From Blastomussa wellsi (lineage: Eukaryota; Cnidaria; Anthozoa; Scleractinia; Plerogyridae): a stretch of DNA of 64,000 nucleotides. Location: assembly GCA_947652115.1 (NCBI GenBank), contig OX393569.1:14014816-14078815 (forward strand). The letters run 5' to 3'. The notes below the pieces were generated by a model, which saw nothing but the letters and a program-made list of their open reading frames with translations, had not been told where the DNA came from and searched no databases. Of the stretch, positions 57,101 to 64,000 are shown one piece after another (position 1 is the first letter of the stretch; each line of letters begins with the position of its first letter). Made by a program: the position numbers and the translations under genes.

Positions 57101-58335
57101 CCTAAGCCATGTATTATACTGTCATAAAACAAGACGGGCATTTGAGAACACGAGGGATCCGGAGTGTTTTATTAGGCTTAGGCTTCTTCATTTGCTTTAT
57201 GATATAGATTTTCAACGCCGTGAGTAAAACAACAAAACACACACGATCGCTAAACTGAAGCAATTTAATTTTGCTTCTTCTACTTTCATCTCGAACTTAG
57301 ACGCTTCTTCGACAATCTTTGCAGCTGGACTCAGAATTTTGTCCAGAATTTCTTTATAGAAAATGTTCGCTGCCATCCTTTGCGAATTTTCACTTGAGTA
57401 AAGCTGACGAAAAACAATAAAACACGCTTTTTCTATGTTTTATACTCTGATAAAACATGGGTTTTTGACCAATCAGAGCGCGCGTAGAGTCCTATCTATA
57501 TTATAACATTTTCTAAAAACTTTGAAGTTCTTAAAAAATGGAATTATGATCCATTTCCACTGTGTTTCTACAAAGTAATGTATGATAAATACATCTTTCT
57601 CCAACTGTTGCCTTATGTTTCATTGCTGATTAGATTGTATGTGTTATTGTTTTTCAAACAAATTGAAATTGTCCTTTCCTTTTAGATGTATCACGAATGA
57701 CATCTTCTATGCAGAGGTATTTACAGTAAATTGTCTTGTACATGAAGTTTGCTCTTTTACCATAGCTTTGTTTGTGTAGGGAAACAGTCTGTTCAAGAAA
57801 CAATTGAATTTAATTTAAACAAAATAAAATTACCGGTATGTGCTTATTTGTTTCAGTGATGAAATGATTGACTCAACCAGTACCTTGGTGAGGACAGAAA
57901 GTGTGAAATCACGGCAAAGCAACAACACTACAACCAGCAATGATTCAGTGAGTTATAACATGTTCCCCTGAGAGTGACCAACATCAAATTTCTCCTCACA
58001 ATATCAATACTTTAAACCAAGAGAGGAATTTGAATATGATCTTTTGACAAATTCTTCCAGCTAATACTATATGAAAACGTATAGAGATCACTCAGGAGAA
58101 TTTGTATATGGATAATGGGGTTAAAGGGATAAAAATGTGCCGTATGAAGCTCAGCTGTTTAACGTTTTTTAATTTATGCAGGCTTTACCTAAATAAAAAG
58201 TTTAAAAGAGCAAATAAATTTTATTTCGTTTTTCTACAGACGCTGTCAGGGGAGGATGTTCCATCCGTCGAGTCGATAGACAGCCAAATCTCTGATATAG
58301 ACCCTGAGAGCAAGACATGGAGAAGAATTGCAAAG
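44683..58335 (+). CDS. KSR: kinase suppressor of Ras, N-terminal 12 exons (3' end outside window)
   Basis: Scaffold that assembles RAF, MEK and ERK at the membrane downstream of Ras. Twelve coding exons: 44683..44835, 45692..45835, 47998..48142, 48746..49045, 49980..50144, 52428..52500, 53370..53456, 54262..54356, 55051..55413, 57686..57716, 57857..57947, 58240..58335; 1743 nt, 581 codons, all phases consistent. Diagnostic matches to animal KSR are [12 protein letters not shown] (vertebrate [13 protein letters not shown]), the NLGNRI segment after a 14-3-3-like Ser, RFNVAHYGM before the C1 domain, and a C1 finger with KSR spacing. The kinase-like domain is not present before 64,000 and must lie past the retrotransposon. 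I cannot distinguish KSR1 from KSR2; invertebrates usually have one gene. All introns are GT-AG except the one after exon 9, which appears to be GC-AG. Confidence 0.9.
47597..47768. mobile_element. KSR: foldback MITE in KSR intron 2
   Basis: ccatttttgcattgcccata...ttgccccccaaaattttgca and its complement tgcaaaattttggggggcaa...ggacaatgcgaaaatgg. Related copy at 55661..55825. Confidence 0.75.
48231..48356. repeat. relative of the TTAA MITE, left half
   Basis: ttccagtctgtactgcacaa...gggatttgttt...catacatgaagtttt...gtctgccattatgg matches 32,817-32,935 throughout. The right terminal repeat is missing. Confidence 0.65.
48361..48483 (+). mobile_element. SINE body fragment
   Basis: taaccctgggatagactaac, catcccatccagggggagta, then ggggataagctgtggcctga. 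The same body appears after the tRNA-like head at 55,445 and near 54,145-54,190, so it is the 3' part of a tRNA-derived SINE. Confidence 0.55.
48746..50144 (+). CDS. KSR: KSR exons 4-5: Ser-rich linker with 14-3-3-like site
   Basis: Residues 148-302. Ser/Asp-rich. KRSVSDD with S242 aligns with the RSKSHES 14-3-3 site of vertebrate KSR1, and the following NLGNRI is shared. The exon 4 acceptor (cccaaag|AA) has a weak pyrimidine tract but is the only one nearby that keeps the frame. Confidence 0.8.
50590..50700 (+). mobile_element. SINE-like fragment
   Basis: cactgtgagagtaaagtttcttgcccaaag matches the cactgtgagaa...taagtgtcttgcccaagg block at 23,715-23,845 in the DOMON array, without the inserted foldback. 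Indicates the ancestral form of that repeat. Confidence 0.45.
50939..51104. mobile_element. near-perfect 166-bp palindrome with hammerhead-like core
   Basis: Arms of about 65 bp (taatttggttttatcaattg...caagagctgacg and complement). On the minus strand the loop reads CCGACGAAG, then TGCTAATGCT, then CGAAACGTC. This resembles the CTGACGA...CGAAAC core of hammerhead ribozymes known from Penelope-like retroelements, with one core base changed. Lies in KSR intron 5. Confidence 0.6.
51505..52358. mobile_element. non-autonomous DNA transposon, about 850 bp
   Basis: Terminal inverted repeats actgtatttacccgtgtata and tacacgggtaaatacggt; subterminal GTCGACC and GGTCGAC. The interior has no transposase frame. 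In KSR intron 5. The superfamily is not assigned. Confidence 0.7.
52428..54356 (+). CDS. KSR: KSR exons 6-8: atypical C1 zinc finger (CA3)
   Basis: H326, C339, C342, C352, C355, H360, C363 and C371 follow H-x12-C-x2-C-x9-C-x2-C-x4-H-x2-C-x7-C. The short x9 loop is typical of KSR/RAF C1 domains, which bind membrane lipid but not phorbol ester. Split over three exons (phases 1, 2, 2). Confidence 0.92.
53601..53800 (+). mobile_element. tRNA-derived SINE
   Basis: Head ggcctggtggcataatcgtt...gctggactccagatc, with a B-box-like ccgagtttgagcc, then gggcactgcactgtactgtg. KSR intron 7. A matching 3' body piece lies at about 54,145-54,190. Confidence 0.65.
55051..55413 (+). CDS. KSR: KSR exon 9: second 14-3-3-like site and Ser/Thr-rich region
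   Basis: Residues 388-508. [10 protein letters not shown] with S406 fits a mode-1 14-3-3 motif (R-x-x-S-x-P) at the place of vertebrate RTESVPSD. A Ser/Thr/Pro tract (STSSPPSSP) follows, as in vertebrate KSR. No GT donor in the right phase follows it; CAG|GCTAGT at 55413/55414 is the best exit. Confidence 0.75.
55445..55560 (+). mobile_element. tRNA-derived SINE head, interrupted
   Basis: attggtggtctagtagttag...gctggacatccagatc...ggttcaggttcaagacc...gggcactgcgttgtagagct. The body continues to about 55,660 and resumes after the foldback at 55661..55825 (gggagcctgggataagctat). Confidence 0.65.
55661..55825. mobile_element. foldback MITE inserted in a SINE
   Basis: attgaccatttttgcattgc and gcaatgagaaaatggtcaat are terminal inverted repeats. 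The interior matches 47597..47768 (cataagcattgtcttcagat). A poly-G run expands the right arm. Confidence 0.7.
56036..56333 (-). mobile_element. tRNA-derived SINE, full length with ATT-type tail
   Basis: Minus strand: head GGCGAGCGTGGCCTAGTGG, then GCGCTGGACTTGTAATCAGG, B box GGGTTCGAGTCC, body, and 3' end TTAAATAAAGTC followed by TTATT repeats. The tail structure is typical of SINEs copied by a LINE partner. In KSR intron 9. Confidence 0.75.
56407..56700 (+). pseudogene. THAP-domain C-terminal half, exon relic
   Basis: Open frame with [14 protein letters not shown]...[13 protein letters not shown], matching the second half of THAP zinc-finger domains (Cys-x2-His, then the DWxPSxNxGH-like end found in cnidarian and transposon-derived THAP proteins). 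The first Cys pair of the finger is absent. It lies within KSR intron 9 and does not keep the KSR frame, so it is an inserted relic or an exon of a nested gene. Confidence 0.5.
57085..57200. repeat. foldback with GAAGCCTAAGCC arms
   Basis: aataaagaagcctaagcc and ggcttaggcttcttcattt around a spacer of about 70 bp. KSR intron 9. Confidence 0.6.
57686..58335 (+). CDS. KSR: KSR exons 10-12: linker before the kinase domain
   Basis: Exons 57686..57716 ([10 protein letters not shown]), 57857..57947 ([20 protein letters not shown]) and 58240..58335 ([15 protein letters not shown]...TWRRIAK). Short exons with clear acceptors and coherent phases. Ends in phase 0 at AAG|GTTAAT. Placement rests on phase and composition, since this linker is poorly conserved between animals. 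Confidence 0.7.
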
Positions 58336-59479
58336 GTTAATTTTAGATTCTATTTTAAATTTTGAAATGCTTAATTTTCACTTTGTCTGGAAGAGTTGAC
58401 CCCACCCTGGCCACTCACATGTACAAGTCAAGCACATGTACATGCAGCACAGTATTCAAAGCTATGTGAATCGACATTGAACTTTGTGGAATTGTTGTGG
58501 AATGTTGTTGTTGATGTACAAGAACACCACAGAGCCATATTGTGCATACATACATGCATGTACTTTGACCTGGCAGAATTCCTGAAATGTTGGCTGCATG
58601 GAACTGTCATTAAGTTTCCAGTAGCTGAAGTGAAGTCATTACCTGTAGCAGTAAGATACGTATGCAAGTACAACATAACACCAATCAACATCTTCACCCG
58701 TAACATTCAACGAACTCAGCTATAACAGGTGCTGCAGATTATGGTCCTTATTCAGTTAATGACATTCCTGCAGACTGTACTTTGTTGTTTGTTCATTTGT
58801 TGTGTTTGTTGTTGTTATAATTTTAACAAGCTTCAGTCTATGTACTAAACACAATCTACCATCAGCTGTCGTGTAAATTCTATTCTTTTATGGAACGAGA
58901 AGCAACAAAATTAATGTGAAAATGAAAAGTGCTTTGTTCTGTAGGAACTTTAGAGAATGTTGGACCTGCAACAAATTACTTTGATTGGTTGATTGTAATT
59001 ATTGGTCTCTCAACTGCCTTAGTGATGTAATAAATTCAACATCCTGAATCTAGTACGTGTCTGACAATGAATGCCAGGTCAGTTCTTGGTTTCATGGTTA
59101 AAGTGCACCTAATCCCAAAATATTTTTTCACTAAAATAAACCTTTGCATTTTTTTGAAACGCATTACACCGTTCGTTTCTCCTTTTTACCAAATTCTGAC
59201 CATTTATAGCATTCAAAAGTTCGTAACTGATTTGCATGCATTTTTACAAAGACTTGATGCAATGCAAATCAGTTTGTGACGTCATATCAGGAATAGACCC
59301 AAGCCCCTTATGACTCGGTCGTGGAACAAATGATGCACAGTTTTTCGTAACTTTGTAATGCTATAAATAGTCAGAATTTGGTGAAAAGGAGAAACGAAAG
59401 GTGCAATACGTTTCGAACTGGGGCAAAGGTGTTTTTTTAGAGAAAAAAATATTTTGGGGTTAAGTGCATTTTAAGAATG
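58336..59479. other. KSR: KSR intron 12 up to the retrotransposon
   Basis: No exon recognised. The last part is a foldback element (59099..59473). The kinase-domain exons expected next are not here. Confidence 0.6.
59099..59473. mobile_element. MITE, about 375 bp, beside the retrotransposon
   Basis: Ends ttaaagtgcacctaatccc and ggggttaagtgcatttt; inner arms aaatattttttcact and agagaaaaaaatattt; further in, accaaattctgaccatttat and atagtcagaatttggtgaaa. Confidence 0.7.
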
Positions 59480-59484
59480 ATAAC
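59480..59484. repeat. target site duplication, left (ATAAC)
   Basis: ATAAC directly before the 5' LTR, repeated at 63954..63958 directly after the 3' LTR. Five bases is usual for Ty3/Gypsy integration. Confidence 0.9.
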
Positions 59485-59667
59485 TGTTACATATCGCAAT
59501 AGACCCCAAAGGACTGGCACTAATATGTAAATTATTCACCTGCACTTAATATGCACATCGGCACTTGGCACTTAGCACTTCGCACATGGACAACGGTTCG
59601 TATAGACATCGTTGTAAAGCAAGCAAGGATTAAAGATAAACAAGATTGAATCCGACTCTTTATTACA
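59485..59667 (+). repeat. 5' LTR
   Basis: Starts TGTTACATATCGC, ends CTTTATTACA, 183 bp. GCACTT motifs recur internally (cggcacttggcacttagcac). Confidence 0.93.
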
Positions 59668-59680
59668 TGGTGGCAGCGAA
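59668..59680 (+). promoter_or_regulatory. primer-binding-site-like sequence
   Basis: TGGTGGCAGCGAA directly follows the LTR. TGG matches the CCA end of a tRNA, but I could not assign the tRNA. The Gag start codon is only 3 bases beyond. Confidence 0.55.
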
Positions 59681-59682
59681 AT

Positions 59683-62600
59683 ATGGCAGCAGCTACGTCC
59701 TTCGCCTCACCTCAAATGAACTGGGACGCTCCGGACGTAATATCTGCGTTTGGACGATTCAAACAGAAATGTCAGCTCATGTTTACAAGCATGCTCAAAG
59801 ACGCCGACGACGAAGAGAAAGTGAGCTACATTCTACTCTGGTCAGGAGAAAAAGGGCTGGATATGTACAACAGCTGGACTTTTGCGAAACAAGAAAACAA
59901 GAAAAAACCCGAAATCATCTTCGCGAAGTTCGAGAATCAATTGGAACCGAAAACAAGCCATCGAATTCACAGATACAAACTACAAGAAATGCGACAACAA
60001 TCGAGCGAGCCCGTCGATGATTTCATCTCAAGAATCAAAAACCTAGCAGCAAGATGTCAATTTCGAGATACCATCGAAGTCGAAGACAGAGTGCTAGACC
60101 AGCTCATCTATGGATCAAGAAACCCCGACGTTCAAAAAGCTCTCATAAGCCGAGACAAAACGCTAACCCTCGCAGCCGCAATCGATATAGCACGCAGCCA
60201 CGAGGCCACAAGCAAACACATGAAAACGCTGGTTGAACACACTAAAACGTCTGAAGAAGACAAGAGCATCTACGCGATTCAGAGAGAACAACAAAGGGAA
60301 TTCTGTAACAACTGTGGCAAACAACACCCGAAACATCCGCGAAATAAATGTCCAGCCTACGGCACAACATGCTTAAAATGTGGAAAAGCTAATCATTGGA
60401 AATCTGTTTGCAGATCCAGCAAACGAAAACAAGACACTCAAGAAACCAAGCCGACCTTCAAGAAATCCATCCACGCTATCGAAGATGAATCCCATGACAA
60501 TGATGATGAAATTCTTACAATCAGTACCATTGAAATAAATGTCATGGAAGGTGTTTCCGACGACACGCGCGATGAAGCCTTCGCAACACTTGAGATATGT
60601 CAGCCTGAAAGAAAGCGAAAAATTAACCTCCAATGCAAGGTAGACACAGGAGCACAAAGCAACGTATTACCCGTCAGATTGCTTCGCATAATTGCTCCAG
60701 AGAAGGTTGACGCCAAGGGTAACCCTAAACCCGAAGCCCTGGAAAAGAACGAAACCATCCTTTCAGCATACGGGGGCTCCATAATCAAGCAGCTTGGCAC
60801 CATTGATATACCCTGTAACTACAAAGACAAGAAGGTCAATTGCAGGTTTTACGTTACGGACACCACTGGGCCAGCTATTCTCGGCTTAAGAGCCTGTACA
60901 GCACTGAAACTAGTCTCGCTACACTGCGTTCTCAAAACAAGCCAATCGACCCAAATTGGATCAACCACCAGCTCCAATGGCCCAGATCAACAATCGAAGT
61001 ACATTAAAAGCCAAGTACCACTAACAGGACGCCCTCCAATAAGAAACAAGCAGGAACTGATGGAAATGTACCCTGAATGTTTCAATGGCACCGTCGGATG
61101 TTTTGAAGATTACGTGTACCATATCACACTCGACCCCGAGGTACCACCAGTGGTCCACGCCCCCCGGAAAGTGCCAATTGAACTAAAGGAGAAATTAAAA
61201 GCTGAACTGGAAGAAATGGAGTGCAAAGGTATAATCGCGAAAGTCACACAGCCAACAGACTGGGTGAACTCATTAGTTATCAGAGAGAAAGAAAATGGGC
61301 GACTTCGATTATGCCTCGATCCTAAAGACCTGAACAAAGCCATTAAAAGAGAACACCATCCGATCCCCACCTTGGAGGAAATCACACCTAACTTAACGGG
61401 AGCGAATTTGTTCAGCAAGCTTGATGCTCGCAATGGTTACTGGAATGTTAAACTGGATGACGAATCCTCGTACTTAACAACCTTCAATACACCATTGGGC
61501 CGATTCCGGTTCCTTAGAATGCCATTTGGCCTACGCATGAGTCAAGACATCTTCCAATTCAAGATTGATGAAACATACCGTGATTGTCAAGGTGCCATCG
61601 GCATAGCAGACGACATCACCGTATACGGAAAGAATGACAAAGAGCATGACCTGCACCTACATGAAACCATGGAACGCACCAGGAAAGCCGGCATCAAGCT
61701 CAATGACGAAAAGTGCGTTATCAAGACAAAAGAATGCAACTTCTTTGGCATGCTTTACACACCAGATGGGGTTAAGCCCAGCCCAGACAAAATCAAAGCC
61801 ATCGAACAGCTGGAACCACCCAAAGACAAAAAAGAGCTACACACCTTCTTGGGGATGGCAACCTATATGAGCTCGTTTATCCCAAAGTTAGCTGATCACA
61901 CTGCGCCTTTAAGAGACCTCCTTAAGGAGAACGTTGACTTTGTATGGAATCCATCACACTCGAGAGCCTTTGAAAAAGTGAAGTCATTGATATGTTCTGC
62001 AACCACCTTGGCGTACTATGACAGAAAGGAACCAGTTGTTCTCCACGTTGATGCATCAATTAAGGGCCTTGGTGCAGCCTTATTCCAGAACAACAGACCG
62101 ATAGCATTTGCATCAAAAGCACTGACACCCGCCGAGACCCGCTATGCCAACATCGAACGAGAACTGTTAGCAGTAGTCTACGGATGTGAAAAATTCCACT
62201 CCTACCTCTATGGAAGATCATTTGTGGTGAAAAGTGACCATCGCCCCCTAGAGCAAATCCACAAGAAGAATCTCATGCAAGCACCTCCACGCCTTCAAAG
62301 AATGCTGTTGCGTCTACAGCCTTATGACTGCGTCATCAAATACACCCCTGGAAGAGAAATGGTCACAGCCGACGCCCTATCACGTCTCTCACCAATGGAT
62401 AAATTTGAAGTACCAGAAATGAATGTAAAAGTTCATCACCTAATCAGAATCACCCCAGCTAAAATGCAAGAGTTCAAAGAGGAGACGGCAAAAGATGAAA
62501 CCCTGCAGCTGTTATCCCGCCAAGTGACACAAGGCTGGCCAGACAGTGTGAAGAAAGTTGATCCCACAATAAATCCATACTGGGCGTTGCGAGATGACAT

Positions 62601-63045
62601 CTCGGTAGAAGATGGATTAGTGCTTCTTGGAAGCCGAGTGATAGTTCCAGAATCCCTGAGAGGTAACATTCTTCAGCAAATCCATGGAGGACATCTCGGG
62701 ATAGAAAAATGCAAGCTGCGAGCCAAATCGTGTGTTTATTGGCCAAACATTTACAATGAAATCGAAAATCTGGTCACCTCATGTAGTGTATGCCAGAAGT
62801 ACCACAACTCCCAGCAGAAAGAACCTATGATATCATCAGAGATCCCCTCAAGACCATGGCAAATTGTGAGCGCAGATCTGTTCTACGTTCAACAGTCGTG
62901 GTTTCTTCTAGTCGTCGACTACTATTCCAAATTCCCGTTCGTCAGGAAGCTCCACAACCTCACAGCTAGAGCGAACTTGTCGAACGGCAAGTCCAAACAG
63001 TTAAGAAGACCATTCTCAAATGCAAAGAAGCCAATGAAGACATAG
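59683..63045 (+). CDS. Gag-Pol polyprotein of Ty3/Gypsy element, C-terminally broken
   Basis: A single 1120-residue frame with no Gag-Pol frameshift. Gag occupies about residues 1-200. A double zinc knuckle follows: CNNCGK at 208 and CLKCGKANHWKSVC at 230. The aspartic protease has D321-T-G (KVDTGAQSNV). The reverse transcriptase has LDARNGYW, FRFLRMPFGL and the catalytic ADD box at 642-644. RNase H begins near H788 (HVDAS) and includes DHRPL and ADALSRL. The integrase zinc finger has H1001/H1004 and C1034/C1037. The first catalytic Asp of the integrase core is D1065. The frame is then broken near 62,965: the region that should hold the second Asp and the Glu is absent, and the last 25 residues are out-of-frame sequence. 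Confidence 0.93.
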   Translation: MAAATSFASPQMNWDAPDVISAFGRFKQKCQLMFTSMLKDADDEEKVSYILLWSGEKGLDMYNSWTFAKQENKKKPEIIFAKFENQLEPKTSHRIHRYKLQEMRQQSSEPVDDFISRIKNLAARCQFRDTIEVEDRVLDQLIYGSRNPDVQKALISRDKTLTLAAAIDIARSHEATSKHMKTLVEHTKTSEEDKSIYAIQREQQREFCNNCGKQHPKHPRNKCPAYGTTCLKCGKANHWKSVCRSSKRKQDTQETKPTFKKSIHAIEDESHDNDDEILTISTIEINVMEGVSDDTRDEAFATLEICQPERKRKINLQCKVDTGAQSNVLPVRLLRIIAPEKVDAKGNPKPEALEKNETILSAYGGSIIKQLGTIDIPCNYKDKKVNCRFYVTDTTGPAILGLRACTALKLVSLHCVLKTSQSTQIGSTTSSNGPDQQSKYIKSQVPLTGRPPIRNKQELMEMYPECFNGTVGCFEDYVYHITLDPEVPPVVHAPRKVPIELKEKLKAELEEMECKGIIAKVTQPTDWVNSLVIREKENGRLRLCLDPKDLNKAIKREHHPIPTLEEITPNLTGANLFSKLDARNGYWNVKLDDESSYLTTFNTPLGRFRFLRMPFGLRMSQDIFQFKIDETYRDCQGAIGIADDITVYGKNDKEHDLHLHETMERTRKAGIKLNDEKCVIKTKECNFFGMLYTPDGVKPSPDKIKAIEQLEPPKDKKELHTFLGMATYMSSFIPKLADHTAPLRDLLKENVDFVWNPSHSRAFEKVKSLICSATTLAYYDRKEPVVLHVDASIKGLGAALFQNNRPIAFASKALTPAETRYANIERELLAVVYGCEKFHSYLYGRSFVVKSDHRPLEQIHKKNLMQAPPRLQRMLLRLQPYDCVIKYTPGREMVTADALSRLSPMDKFEVPEMNVKVHHLIRITPAKMQEFKEETAKDETLQLLSRQVTQGWPDSVKKVDPTINPYWALRDDISVEDGLVLLGSRVIVPESLRGNILQQIHGGHLGIEKCKLRAKSCVYWPNIYNEIENLVTSCSVCQKYHNSQQKEPMISSEIPSRPWQIVSADLFYVQQSWFLLVVDYYSKFPFVRKLHNLTARANLSNGKSKQLRRPFSNAKKPMKT

Positions 63046-63110
63046 ATCTGGCCCTGCTAGCACTACGAACAACGCCACTAAGCTCAACTGTAGCGTCGCC
63101 AGCTGAACTC

Positions 63111-63593
63111 TTGAACAGTCGAATGTTCAAATCTACACTCCCAGGAAAGATTTACCCGGCAAAAGACCAAGAAGAATTCAGGGAGTGGCTTAAAGCGAAA
63201 CAGGACACCCAAAGCCGCTATTACAACAGGCACACCAAAGAACTTCCTGAACTACACAAGGGTCAAGCCATTTATCTACAAGACCCCGTGAGAAAAACAT
63301 GGAACCCAGCCCGAGTTATAGATCAAGGAGAAATACCTCGTTCATATATTGTCGAAACGGAAACCGGAGCGCAACTCCAAAGAAACAGGATTCACCTCAG
63401 ACCAAACAACGGGTCCATCAACCCAACAAACAACTCGTCAAACAGGACCCCACAAGGGAACACGACCACACCCAGAGTCCAAACGCCTCCCAACATTGAT
63501 GTACAAAGCCCTGCCTCAGTAGAATCGGAACAGGGTCCAAGGAAATCTCGCTCAGGCCGTGAAATCCGACCACCGGAAAGACTTAACTTGTGA
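63111..63593 (+). pseudogene. integrase C-terminal part, separated by the deletion
   Basis: Open frame that continues the integrase after the break: KAKQDTQSRYYNRHTKELPE, LHKGQAIYLQD and a C-terminal domain ending in a Thr/Pro/Asn-rich tail. The preceding bases (about 62,970-63,110) encode more of it in this frame without a start codon. It is not expected to be made as a separate protein. Confidence 0.8.
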
Positions 63594-63761
63594 CTGCTAT
63601 CTAATTAGACACTTGTGAGATATACGAATGGAAAACAGCCAATTGTGCCTCATTGATCGTTGTTTATACATGTCTATAGATAAGATGTTCAAGACCTGAA
63701 TTGAGATCAGAATGACTATTTATTTATTTATCTATTTTTTTTAATATAAACATTGCTTAAC

Positions 63762-63770
63762 AGAAGGGGA
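63762..63770 (+). promoter_or_regulatory. polypurine tract
   Basis: AGAAGGGGA immediately before the 3' LTR, the expected plus-strand primer site. Confidence 0.8.
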
Positions 63771-63953
63771 TGTTACATATCGCAATAGACCCCAAAGGAC
63801 TGGCACTAATATGTAAATTATTCACCTGCACTTAATATGCACATCGGCACTTGGCACTTAGCACTTCGCACATGGACAACGGTTCGTATAGACATCGTTG
63901 TAAAGCAAGCAAGGATTAAAGATAAACAAGATTGAATCCGACTCTTTATTACA
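63771..63953 (+). repeat. 3' LTR
   Basis: 183 bp, no difference seen from the 5' LTR. Followed by the ATAAC duplication at 63954..63958. Confidence 0.93.
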
Positions 63954-64000
63954 ATAACGTTCCCTCCCTGATGACACCTGGTCAATAAATGAGTGCTTTC

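Larger units (their letters stand above)
59485..63953 (+). mobile_element. Ty3/Gypsy LTR retrotransposon, 4.47 kb, integrase-deleted
   Basis: Two 183-bp LTRs, identical by eye, begin TG and end CA and are flanked by ATAAC. Between them: a primer-binding-site-like tggtggcagcga just after the 5' LTR, one long Gag-Pol frame, a displaced C-terminal integrase frame, and a polypurine tract. It lies in the sense direction in KSR intron 12. Identical LTRs mean a very recent insertion. A deletion in the integrase core means this copy cannot integrate itself and was mobilised by, or broken after copying from, an intact relative. Confidence 0.93.

Noticed and set aside
59646..60020. 124-codon frame overlapping Gag
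   Set aside because: Shifted frame over the Gag start; codon pattern belongs to the Gag-Pol frame.

Overview
The window is animal genomic DNA, AT-rich, with many introns and very many short palindromic repeats. The gene content, the repeat families (tRNA-derived SINEs, foldback MITEs, a Ty3/Gypsy element) and the expanded DOMON-type gene fit an anthozoan cnidarian, most likely a stony coral. That assignment is an inference from sequence character; no search was run.

Layout. 1-2.6 kb: no firm gene, one possible exon (499..656). 2.6-5.3 kb, minus strand: a complete four-exon RPL23A gene (ribosomal protein uL23) with a 5' TOP-like tract and a close poly(A) signal. 5.3-8.5 kb: intergenic, with two related foldback elements. 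8.5-9.5 kb, minus: a single-exon class A GPCR of 321 residues with eroded DRY and NPxxY motifs. 12.6-14.4 kb, plus: a two-coding-exon gene for a lysine-rich, internally repeated protein ending in a complete MYND zinc finger. 14.4-17.1 kb: foldback elements and a decayed LINE reverse transcriptase.

17.1-36.4 kb, minus: the most striking locus, a gene I reconstruct as 19 coding exons (1185 residues). It has a signal peptide, six DOH/DOMON modules joined by Thr/Pro-rich linkers, and a hydrophobic C-terminus like a GPI-anchor signal. Each module is three exons (A, B, C) with the same phases; module boundaries are phase 1, so whole modules can be added without breaking the frame. Modules 2-4 lie in a nearly identical 2.5-kb tandem array in which introns and embedded SINE/MITE copies are duplicated too. 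A broken extra A exon sits beside module 6.

36.4-44.7 kb: repeats and one possible alternative first exon. 44.7-58.3 kb, plus: the first 12 coding exons (581 codons) of kinase suppressor of Ras (KSR), with the N-terminal coiled-coil/SAM-like region, two 14-3-3-like sites and an atypical C1 zinc finger; the kinase domain must lie beyond the window. The following KSR intron carries a Ty3/Gypsy retrotransposon (59,485-63,953) with two identical 183-bp LTRs and a 5-bp target duplication, but a deletion in its integrase.

The host genes have unrelated jobs (translation, signalling, MAPK scaffold, secreted/cell-surface protein) and nothing suggests an operon. Exon coordinates were set by hand from splice consensus, reading phase and family similarity.
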